Source: Phycisphaerae bacterium (GTDB taxonomy: Bacteria > Planctomycetota > Phycisphaerae > Tepidisphaerales > Tepidisphaeraceae). From it: 45,124 nucleotides of DNA. The position numbers and the translations under genes were made by a program. The notes beneath the pieces were generated by a model, which worked only from the letters and a program-made list of their open reading frames with translations, did no database searches and was not told the origin of the DNA. Positions within the stretch are counted from its first letter, which is position 1. Each line of letters starts with the position of its first letter. Shown in pieces: positions 35,488 through 42,651 of the stretch. The stretch is from contig JAUJNJ010000026.1 of assembly GCA_030448225.1 (NCBI GenBank), positions 1-45,124 of the forward strand. The letters are read 5' to 3'.

Positions 35488-37524
35488 CTACAGGTCCTTC
35501 CACCGCACGAAGCCTTCGATCGCCTCGTACTCCGCGAGGCCGAGTTCGTCGTAGGCGACAGCGGTCGCGCGGTTGCGGTCTTCGGCGCGCTTCCAGAACT
35601 CGCGCTGGTCGGTGCCGGGAAAGAGGGCCTTGTCCTTCTGGCTCTCGTGCTTGAAGATCGCGATGCGCTTGCGCTGCACCTCGTCGGGCGAGAGCGGGAC
35701 GGCCATCTCGATCTCGTCGACGCCCCACTCCTGCCCTGCGCCGCGGTAGAGCCACACCTCGCACAGCCGCATCCAGTCGCGGGCCTTCAGCCGCCGCACC
35801 GCGTCCGTGAGGGCGGTAAGGCAGACGCGGTGCGTGCCGTGCGGGTCGGACAGGTCGCCGGCGGCGTACACCTGGTGGGGCTTCACGTCCTCGAGCAGCG
35901 CCATCACGATCTCGATGTCCGCCTCGCCGAGCGGCTGCTTGCGCACGCGGCCGGTCTCGTAGAACGGCATGTCGAGGAAGTGGACGTTCTCCTCCCGCAC
36001 GCCGCTGTACCGCGCGCCGGCGCGGGCCTCGGTGCGGCGGATCAGGCCCTTGATCTTCTGCAGCTCCGGGCTGTCGACCTCGCCCGGCTGCTTGCGGGCG
36101 ACGAAGCGCTCGATCTGGTCCTCGATCCGCTGCGCCTGCTTTTCGCCCAGGCCGAACGCCTGCGCGTACTCGCGCACGAAGTCCGCGTGCCGCAGGGCCG
36201 CCTCGTCGAACACCGCGATGTTGCCGCTGGTCTGGTAGGCGACGTGCACGTCGTGGCCCTGGTCGCACAGGCGGATGAACGTGCCGCCCATGCTGATCAC
36301 GTCGTCGTCCGGGTGCGGGCTGAACACGACGACGCGCTTGGGGAACACCTCCGGGTGGGCGTGGTGGAACGTGCCGGGCGTGGCGTAGGGCGCGGCGTGG
36401 CCGCCGCCGTCCTCGAGCGGCTTGCCGCCGGGCCAGCCGGTGATCGTGGCCTGCATCGTCTTGAAGACCTCGATGTTGATGTCGTACGCGCCGCCGCGAC
36501 TGGCGACGAGCTCCTGCAGGCCGTGCTCGTTGTAGTCCTCGTCGGTCAGCTTCAGCAGCGGCTTCTTCAGCGTCCGCGCCAGCCAGATCGCGGCGCGGCG
36601 GGTGGTGGCGTCGTCCCACTGGAGCCCGAACTCGGCCAGCGACCCGAGCAGCCACGGCGTCTTGAACCGCGTCAGCGCCGCCGCGGCGGCCGCGTCAAGC
36701 ACGACCTTCGCCGCCGGGTGCTGCTGCAGGAACGACGCGGCGACGGCGGTCGTCACCTCCCCTTCCACGGCCCGGCGGATCGTCGGGGCCTTGCCCTCGC
36801 CCCACGCCATCAGGATCACCCGCCGGGCCGACATGATCGAGTCGACGCCCATCGTGATCGCCTTGCGCGGCACGTTCGGCTCGCCGAAGAAGTCGCTCGC
36901 CGCGTCGAGCCGCGTGACCTTGTCGAGCGTGATGAGCCGCGTGCGGCTCTCGCGCGGGCTGCCGGGCTCGTTGAACCCGACGTGCCCGGTGCGGCCGATG
37001 CCCAGGAGCTGCAAATCGATCCCGCCGGCGTCGCGGATCGCGCGTTCGTACGCGACGCAGTACTCGGTTACCTTCTCGCGGGAGACCGTGCCGTCGGGCA
37101 CGTGCCAGGCGCCCGCGGGGATGTCGACGTGGTCGAACAGGTGCTCGCGCATGAACCGGTTGTAGCTCTGCAGCTCGTCCGGCTTCATCGGGTAGTACTC
37201 GTCGAGGTTGAACGTCACGACGTTCTTGAACGACAGCCCCTCCTCCCGGTGCAGGCGGATGAGCTCGTCATATACTGCCGTCGGCGTCGACCCGGTGGCG
37301 AGGCCGAGCACCGCCGACTCGCCGCGGGCCGCCTTCTCACGGATGAGCCCGGCGATCTCCCGCGCGACGGCGCGGCTGGCGTCGGCGCTCGACTGATAAA
37401 CCGTCACCGGAATCCGCTCGACGCCCGCCGCCAACACGTGCGGGCCGGTCGAGTCGACGGGCCGCTCCGTGCGGGTGACCTCGGGGATGTTCACCTTCGT
37501 CGTCTCGTTCGTCTGAACTGTCAC
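35488..37524 (-). CDS. nagB: Glucosamine-6-phosphate deaminase (NagB) fused to a PIG-L/LmbE-type deacetylase domain (copy 1)
   Basis: The N-terminal domain would convert glucosamine 6-phosphate to fructose 6-phosphate and ammonia. It shows VLGLATGSTPTAVYDELIRL, VVTFNLDEYYPMKPDELQSY (catalytic Asp), and LQLLGIGRTGHVGFNEPGSP, where classical NagB has GNDGH; the RTGH form is usual in this long fused family. A linker (PLLKLTDEDYNEHGLQELVA) leads to the PIG-L domain at about residue 400: VVVFSPHPDDDVISMGGTFI with the zinc-binding HPDD, and AAGDLSDPHGTHRVCLTALT near 560 with the second His site. GTG 37524 is preferred because GGGAG lies 8 bases upstream (678 residues); an in-frame ATG at 37617 would add 31 residues. 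The PIG-L part may deacetylate N-acetylated amino sugars. Identical to copy 2. Confidence 0.9.
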   Translation of the reverse strand: MTVQTNETTKVNIPEVTRTERPVDSTGPHVLAAGVERIPVTVYQSSADASRAVAREIAGLIREKAARGESAVLGLATGSTPTAVYDELIRLHREEGLSFKNVVTFNLDEYYPMKPDELQSYNRFMREHLFDHVDIPAGAWHVPDGTVSREKVTEYCVAYERAIRDAGGIDLQLLGIGRTGHVGFNEPGSPRESRTRLITLDKVTRLDAASDFFGEPNVPRKAITMGVDSIMSARRVILMAWGEGKAPTIRRAVEGEVTTAVAASFLQQHPAAKVVLDAAAAAALTRFKTPWLLGSLAEFGLQWDDATTRRAAIWLARTLKKPLLKLTDEDYNEHGLQELVASRGGAYDINIEVFKTMQATITGWPGGKPLEDGGGHAAPYATPGTFHHAHPEVFPKRVVVFSPHPDDDVISMGGTFIRLCDQGHDVHVAYQTSGNIAVFDEAALRHADFVREYAQAFGLGEKQAQRIEDQIERFVARKQPGEVDSPELQKIKGLIRRTEARAGARYSGVREENVHFLDMPFYETGRVRKQPLGEADIEIVMALLEDVKPHQVYAAGDLSDPHGTHRVCLTALTDAVRRLKARDWMRLCEVWLYRGAGQEWGVDEIEMAVPLSPDEVQRKRIAIFKHESQKDKALFPGTDQREFWKRAEDRNRATAVAYDELGLAEYEAIEGFVRWKDL

Positions 37525-38083
37525 GTCGCTCGCTCCCTTCGACACAGCAACCTCGTTCCCGCGCGAAGCCCTTAAGATACCCGACGCGTCCACCGCTGTT
37601 CCAGCGCGGCGACCCATCAGGATGTCCGACCGCCGTCGCGACCGCCGACGCTCGTGGTCCCCACCGTTGGCGCTTTCACCCGCATGAGCGTTTGATGAAG
37701 TCTACGGCACCGCCTTTTTTCGCCTCAGAGTTTTTGCCTACGACACGCACGCGACGACGACAGCGGGATCTGGCACCCGGCACGGCAACGTGTCGGCGAG
37801 CCGGACATTTCGGAACGGGCCCGCACCGTCAGTCGCGGTTACCCATCCTTCCACCGCCGAATGAACATGCTAACGTGAGACGTCTAACGGCCTAAAAAAG
37901 AGGCATGCGAGAAAAAAAGTAAGTTTTACGCCCGATAACCGCGTGTGTTGGTTCAACCGTTGCACGGCGGCATTGTCACGTCCGGGCTCGTGCCCGGCTT
38001 CACACAGTGGGAAAGCGCGGCGACGCGGCTCTCGGCCGGCCCGCGGCAACAGTACGTTCACCGAGAATCCTAAGGAGGATGGT
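37525..38083. promoter_or_regulatory. Divergent intergenic region with promoter-like AT-rich segment (copy 1)
   Basis: About 560 bases between divergent NagB-PIG-L and the surface-gene start. Most is unremarkable, but 37885-37935 is strikingly AT-rich for this genome (CCTAAAAAAGAGGC, GAGAAAAAAAGTAAGTTTTA), preceded by a palindrome AGACGTCT at 37878-37885. This is where I would expect the promoter or a regulator site for the surface gene. No boxes can be assigned with confidence. Confidence 0.4.
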
Positions 38084-38242
38084 ATGTCGCAGCGAGGCTC
38101 CGCAACTGCTTCTTCGTCATGGCTGGCACGTCTGTCGAAGACGTTCTCGAACAACCACGAAACGCGGGCGACACTGCCGGGGGGGGGCGGGATTCGCTCT
38201 CGCGCGGGCGTGCCGAGAACGGCGCGGGTTCGACAACTTTAA
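38084..38242 (+). pseudogene. Truncated 5' end of the surface-protein gene at the repeat junction
   Basis: The same ribosome binding site (AAGGAGG at 38072-38078) and start MSQRGSATASSSWLARLSKT as the intact gene at 42431, but after 33 codons the sequence leaves the repeat at a run of nine G (38179-38187) and reads a short unrelated tail to a stop at 38242. It has no signal sequence, LEDRCLL motif or domain, so it is a remnant created by the duplication boundary (or by misassembly). Confidence 0.75.
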
Positions 38243-38291
38243 TGCGTTTCCCCACCGCGCAACGCGCCGCTCTGCGAGCGGCGGCTAAACG
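38182..38291. other. Spacer between the two large direct repeats
   Basis: 110 bases beginning in a G-run, then GCGGGATTCGCTCTCGCGCG. From about 38205 onward it resembles the DNA before copy 1 (about 33865-33944), e.g. both contain GTCGACAACTTTAATGCG-like sequence (TTCGACAAC here) and CACCGCGCAACGCGCCGC, but with many mismatches including different palindrome centres. Confidence 0.65.
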
Positions 38292-38375
38292 TGGGGACGG
38301 AACGCGATGCCCGCTCGAAAGCGGGCCGGCGCTTATAACCCGTTCGCCCTCCCGTCGTTCCTATGATCGGTCGTG

Positions 38376-39497
38376 ATGAATGGTTTTAACTTCGCACCCG
38401 TTCGATCGGACGCTTCTCCCGTGACGCAACCGGCGCCCCCCTTCGCGTGCGAGCGCTGCGGTACGCCGCAGTGGGCGGGCTCGCTCGCCTGCCCGCGGTG
38501 CGGCGCGCTCGTCTACCGCCGCCGGCTCGAACAACTGACGGCCGACGCGTTGCGCCTCGAGACGGTGAACCCGCAGGCGGCGGCGGCGGTGTGGCGGCAG
38601 AGCCTCGACCTGCTGCCGCCGGACTCGCAGCAGTACCACGCGCTGTACCACCGCATGGCCGCCCTCGCCGCCGGCCCGTTCGTCGCCGCCCCGCCGCCCT
38701 ACGGCGCGCCGCAGACCGACGCGTACGAGCCGACCGTCGAGGCGGAGCCGCCGCCGCGCCGCGCGCAGCGCGACGACGCGTGGCCGGTGGCGGTCGCCAA
38801 GACCGGCGGCTCGATGCTGCTGAGCGTGCTGTGCTACATGCTGCTCGGCTTCGGCGACACGCCCGGCAGCAACTTCCTCTTCGCCGCGGGGTTCGCCGGG
38901 CTGATCCTCGTCCACGAGCTCGGCCACGTCGCGGCGATGCGGCACTACAAGCTCAGCGCCAGCCCGCCGATCTTCATCCCGTTCCTCGGCGCGCTGATCA
39001 ACATGCGCGACCAGCCGCGCAACGCGAAGGAGGAGGCGATCGTCGGCATCGCCGGCCCCGTCGCCGGCACGGTCGGGGCGCTCGTGGTGCTGGCCGCGTT
39101 CCTCCTGATCGGCCCCGCGGCCGGCGGCGCCTACCAGGAGGTGCTGCTGAAGCTCTCGTACTTCGGCGTGCTGCTGAACCTGTTCAACCTGCTCCCGTTC
39201 CCGCCCCTCGACGGCGGCCGGGTGACGGCTGCGCTCAACCCGTGGTTCTGGCTCGTCGGGCTGCTCGGGCTCGTGGGGATGCTGGCGGTCGGGCAGATCT
39301 TCCCGATCGTGTTCGTGCTGATCCTCGCGATGGGCCTGCCACGCATCCTCGGCACGCTCGGCCGGCGGACCCGCGGCGCGTACTACGACATCAGCACCCG
39401 CTCGTCGTGGGCCATCGGCGCCGTCTACATCGCCCTGGCCGCCGGGCTGGTGGCGCTTAAGTACGTCCTGCCGAGGCCGGAACTGTTCGGCGGGTAA
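38376..39497 (+). CDS. M50-type site-2 membrane metalloprotease with N-terminal zinc ribbon (copy 2)
   Basis: Same 373-residue protein as at 34029-35150: zinc ribbon CERCG/CPRCG at residues 25-42, HELGH at 180-184 and PPLDGGR with Asp 279, six or so membrane segments. The upstream DNA differs from copy 1 beyond about 85 bases before the start, so if real the two copies may be expressed differently. The downstream hairpin is also repeated (39531-39562). Confidence 0.88.
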   Translation: MNGFNFAPVRSDASPVTQPAPPFACERCGTPQWAGSLACPRCGALVYRRRLEQLTADALRLETVNPQAAAAVWRQSLDLLPPDSQQYHALYHRMAALAAGPFVAAPPPYGAPQTDAYEPTVEAEPPPRRAQRDDAWPVAVAKTGGSMLLSVLCYMLLGFGDTPGSNFLFAAGFAGLILVHELGHVAAMRHYKLSASPPIFIPFLGALINMRDQPRNAKEEAIVGIAGPVAGTVGALVVLAAFLLIGPAAGGAYQEVLLKLSYFGVLLNLFNLLPFPPLDGGRVTAALNPWFWLVGLLGLVGMLAVGQIFPIVFVLILAMGLPRILGTLGRRTRGAYYDISTRSSWAIGAVYIALAAGLVALKYVLPRPELFGG

Positions 39498-39530
39498 GGC
39501 GGGTGGCCGCGGCTCGCAATCGATGGGAAA

Positions 39531-39562
39531 CCGACGCCCCTCCCGAACGGGAGGGGCGTCGG
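39531..39562 (+). terminator. Strong 14-bp hairpin after the M50 gene (copy 2)
   Basis: Repeat of the 35184-35215 hairpin with GAAC loop, 33 bases after the stop codon. Confidence 0.6.
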
Positions 39563-39635
39563 CGTTAATGCGTCGAATGGCACGGCGCTAGCTCCAACGT
39601 CCACGTGCGTGCGTCACGCCGCAGGGCCATGAGCC

Positions 39636-39737
39636 GTCATCCCGAGGAGCGACAGCGACGAGGGATCTCGGGGTGGAATGACGGGTTCCACGCCCCGAGA
39701 TCCCTCAGGTCGCAACCGCTCCCCGCGGGATGACGTT
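39636..39737. repeat. Palindromic intergenic element, GAGGGATCTCGGGG family (copy 2)
   Basis: Repeat of the element at 35289-35390, carried inside the large duplication. Confidence 0.7.
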
Positions 39738-39834
39738 TTCGAGTGCGAGAGGATCAACTGATTGTGCCGACCCTTGGCCCGTGCGGCGTCCGTCGACGCC
39801 GCGGGAGTTCGCCGTCCTTTAAGGGATCGTTGGA

Positions 39835-41871
39835 CTACAGGTCCTTCCACCGCACGAAGCCTTCGATCGCCTCGTACTCCGCGAGGCCGAGTTCGTCGTA
39901 GGCGACAGCGGTCGCGCGGTTGCGGTCTTCGGCGCGCTTCCAGAACTCGCGCTGGTCGGTGCCGGGAAAGAGGGCCTTGTCCTTCTGGCTCTCGTGCTTG
40001 AAGATCGCGATGCGCTTGCGCTGCACCTCGTCGGGCGAGAGCGGGACGGCCATCTCGATCTCGTCGACGCCCCACTCCTGCCCTGCGCCGCGGTAGAGCC
40101 ACACCTCGCACAGCCGCATCCAGTCGCGGGCCTTCAGCCGCCGCACCGCGTCCGTGAGGGCGGTAAGGCAGACGCGGTGCGTGCCGTGCGGGTCGGACAG
40201 GTCGCCGGCGGCGTACACCTGGTGGGGCTTCACGTCCTCGAGCAGCGCCATCACGATCTCGATGTCCGCCTCGCCGAGCGGCTGCTTGCGCACGCGGCCG
40301 GTCTCGTAGAACGGCATGTCGAGGAAGTGGACGTTCTCCTCCCGCACGCCGCTGTACCGCGCGCCGGCGCGGGCCTCGGTGCGGCGGATCAGGCCCTTGA
40401 TCTTCTGCAGCTCCGGGCTGTCGACCTCGCCCGGCTGCTTGCGGGCGACGAAGCGCTCGATCTGGTCCTCGATCCGCTGCGCCTGCTTTTCGCCCAGGCC
40501 GAACGCCTGCGCGTACTCGCGCACGAAGTCCGCGTGCCGCAGGGCCGCCTCGTCGAACACCGCGATGTTGCCGCTGGTCTGGTAGGCGACGTGCACGTCG
40601 TGGCCCTGGTCGCACAGGCGGATGAACGTGCCGCCCATGCTGATCACGTCGTCGTCCGGGTGCGGGCTGAACACGACGACGCGCTTGGGGAACACCTCCG
40701 GGTGGGCGTGGTGGAACGTGCCGGGCGTGGCGTAGGGCGCGGCGTGGCCGCCGCCGTCCTCGAGCGGCTTGCCGCCGGGCCAGCCGGTGATCGTGGCCTG
40801 CATCGTCTTGAAGACCTCGATGTTGATGTCGTACGCGCCGCCGCGACTGGCGACGAGCTCCTGCAGGCCGTGCTCGTTGTAGTCCTCGTCGGTCAGCTTC
40901 AGCAGCGGCTTCTTCAGCGTCCGCGCCAGCCAGATCGCGGCGCGGCGGGTGGTGGCGTCGTCCCACTGGAGCCCGAACTCGGCCAGCGACCCGAGCAGCC
41001 ACGGCGTCTTGAACCGCGTCAGCGCCGCCGCGGCGGCCGCGTCAAGCACGACCTTCGCCGCCGGGTGCTGCTGCAGGAACGACGCGGCGACGGCGGTCGT
41101 CACCTCCCCTTCCACGGCCCGGCGGATCGTCGGGGCCTTGCCCTCGCCCCACGCCATCAGGATCACCCGCCGGGCCGACATGATCGAGTCGACGCCCATC
41201 GTGATCGCCTTGCGCGGCACGTTCGGCTCGCCGAAGAAGTCGCTCGCCGCGTCGAGCCGCGTGACCTTGTCGAGCGTGATGAGCCGCGTGCGGCTCTCGC
41301 GCGGGCTGCCGGGCTCGTTGAACCCGACGTGCCCGGTGCGGCCGATGCCCAGGAGCTGCAAATCGATCCCGCCGGCGTCGCGGATCGCGCGTTCGTACGC
41401 GACGCAGTACTCGGTTACCTTCTCGCGGGAGACCGTGCCGTCGGGCACGTGCCAGGCGCCCGCGGGGATGTCGACGTGGTCGAACAGGTGCTCGCGCATG
41501 AACCGGTTGTAGCTCTGCAGCTCGTCCGGCTTCATCGGGTAGTACTCGTCGAGGTTGAACGTCACGACGTTCTTGAACGACAGCCCCTCCTCCCGGTGCA
41601 GGCGGATGAGCTCGTCATATACTGCCGTCGGCGTCGACCCGGTGGCGAGGCCGAGCACCGCCGACTCGCCGCGGGCCGCCTTCTCACGGATGAGCCCGGC
41701 GATCTCCCGCGCGACGGCGCGGCTGGCGTCGGCGCTCGACTGATAAACCGTCACCGGAATCCGCTCGACGCCCGCCGCCAACACGTGCGGGCCGGTCGAG
41801 TCGACGGGCCGCTCCGTGCGGGTGACCTCGGGGATGTTCACCTTCGTCGTCTCGTTCGTCTGAACTGTCAC
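39835..41871 (-). CDS. nagB: NagB fused to a PIG-L/LmbE-type deacetylase domain (copy 2)
   Basis: Same protein as at 35488-37524, with deaminase motifs TFNLDEYYPM and GIGRTGHVGFNEPGS and PIG-L motifs SPHPDDDVISMGG and DPHGTHR. The GTG start with GGGAG upstream is preserved at 41871 (in-frame ATG at 41964). It is divergent from the intact surface-protein gene and convergent with M50 copy 2. Together with that gene this is probably the original arrangement. Confidence 0.9.
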   Translation of the reverse strand: MTVQTNETTKVNIPEVTRTERPVDSTGPHVLAAGVERIPVTVYQSSADASRAVAREIAGLIREKAARGESAVLGLATGSTPTAVYDELIRLHREEGLSFKNVVTFNLDEYYPMKPDELQSYNRFMREHLFDHVDIPAGAWHVPDGTVSREKVTEYCVAYERAIRDAGGIDLQLLGIGRTGHVGFNEPGSPRESRTRLITLDKVTRLDAASDFFGEPNVPRKAITMGVDSIMSARRVILMAWGEGKAPTIRRAVEGEVTTAVAASFLQQHPAAKVVLDAAAAAALTRFKTPWLLGSLAEFGLQWDDATTRRAAIWLARTLKKPLLKLTDEDYNEHGLQELVASRGGAYDINIEVFKTMQATITGWPGGKPLEDGGGHAAPYATPGTFHHAHPEVFPKRVVVFSPHPDDDVISMGGTFIRLCDQGHDVHVAYQTSGNIAVFDEAALRHADFVREYAQAFGLGEKQAQRIEDQIERFVARKQPGEVDSPELQKIKGLIRRTEARAGARYSGVREENVHFLDMPFYETGRVRKQPLGEADIEIVMALLEDVKPHQVYAAGDLSDPHGTHRVCLTALTDAVRRLKARDWMRLCEVWLYRGAGQEWGVDEIEMAVPLSPDEVQRKRIAIFKHESQKDKALFPGTDQREFWKRAEDRNRATAVAYDELGLAEYEAIEGFVRWKDL

Positions 41872-42405
41872 GTCGCTCGCTCCCTTCGACACAGCAACCT
41901 CGTTCCCGCGCGAAGCCCTTAAGATACCCGACGCGTCCACCGCTGTTCCAGCGCGGCGACCCATCAGGATGTCCGACCGCCGTCGCGACCGCCGACGCTC
42001 GTGGTCCCCACCGTTGGCGCTTTCACCCGCATGAGCGTTTGATGAAGTCTACGGCACCGCCTTTTTTCGCCTCAGAGTTTTTGCCTACGACACGCACGCG
42101 ACGACGACAGCGGGATCTGGCACCCGGCACGGCAACGTGTCGGCGAGCCGGACATTTCGGAACGGGCCCGCACCGTCAGTCGCGGTTACCCATCCTTCCA
42201 CCGCCGAATGAACATGCTAACGTGAGACGTCTAACGGCCTAAAAAAGAGGCATGCGAGAAAAAAAGTAAGTTTTACGCCCGATAACCGCGTGTGTTGGTT
42301 CAACCGTTGCACGGCGGCATTGTCACGTCCGGGCTCGTGCCCGGCTTCACACAGTGGGAAAGCGCGGCGACGCGGCTCTCGGCCGGCCCGCGGCAACAGT
42401 ACGTT
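41872..42405. promoter_or_regulatory. Divergent intergenic region with promoter-like AT-rich segment (copy 2)
   Basis: Repeat of 37525-38058. The AT-rich block falls at about 42232-42282, roughly 150 bases before the start of the surface-protein gene. A long 5' untranslated leader is therefore possible; no riboswitch structure is recognised. Confidence 0.4.
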
Positions 42406-42651
42406 CACCGAGAATCCTAAGGAGGATGGTATGTCGCAGCGAGGCTCCGCAACTGCTTCTTCGTCATGGCTGGCACGTCTGTCGAAGACGTTCTCGAACA
42501 ACCACGAAACGCGGGCGACACTGCCGGGCACCGAGAATCCTAAGGAGGATGGTATGTCGCAGCGAGGCTCCGCAACTGGTTCGTCGTCATGGCTGGCACG
42601 TCTGTCGAAGACGTTCGCGAACAACAACGAAACGCGGGCGAAACTGCAGGG
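42406..42651 (+). repeat. Two tandem 123-bp repeats covering the ribosome binding site and first codons of the surface gene
   Basis: 42406-42528 and 42529-42651 align without gaps, with roughly half a dozen substitutions. Each contains CACCGAGAATCC, AAGGAGG, an ATG and about 32 codons (SWLARLSKTF). Because 123 is divisible by three, the two starts (42431 and 42554) are in frame with each other. The first copy is identical to the truncated start at 38084. Confidence 0.9.

Larger units (their letters stand above)
33945..38181. repeat. Large direct repeat, copy 1 (about 4.24 kb)
   Basis: Matches 38292-42528 at a constant offset of 4,347 bases. Every gene, hairpin and palindrome inside recurs with the same spacing, and I found no difference in the encoded proteins or the stretches compared by eye. 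It contains the M50 protease gene, the NagB-PIG-L gene and the 5' end of the surface-protein gene. The left boundary is where identity starts at TGGGGACGG; the right is the CCGGG that runs into a run of nine G. Confidence 0.9.
38292..42528. repeat. Large direct repeat, copy 2 (about 4.24 kb)
   Basis: Offset of exactly 4,347 bases from copy 1, same gene content and order. It ends at 42528, where copy 1 enters the G-run while copy 2 continues into a second 123-base repeat and the full surface-protein gene. The perfect match over more than 4 kb next to imperfect flanks is notable. Confidence 0.9.

Noticed and set aside
35647..37575. 642-codon open frame on the plus strand opposite NagB-PIG-L (and its copy at 39994-41922)
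   Set aside because: It is an antisense shadow typical of high-GC coding DNA; composition is Arg/Val/Ala/Asp-rich with no domain, whereas the minus strand encodes clear NagB and PIG-L motifs.
37943..38083. Upstream in-frame extension of the truncated surface-protein start
   Set aside because: It would read through the leader and the Shine-Dalgarno; the ATG at 38084 with AAGGAGG is the evident start.
33945..42528. Composite transposon or integron as the cause of the large direct repeat
   Set aside because: No transposase, integrase, terminal inverted repeats or target duplications were seen at the unit ends.
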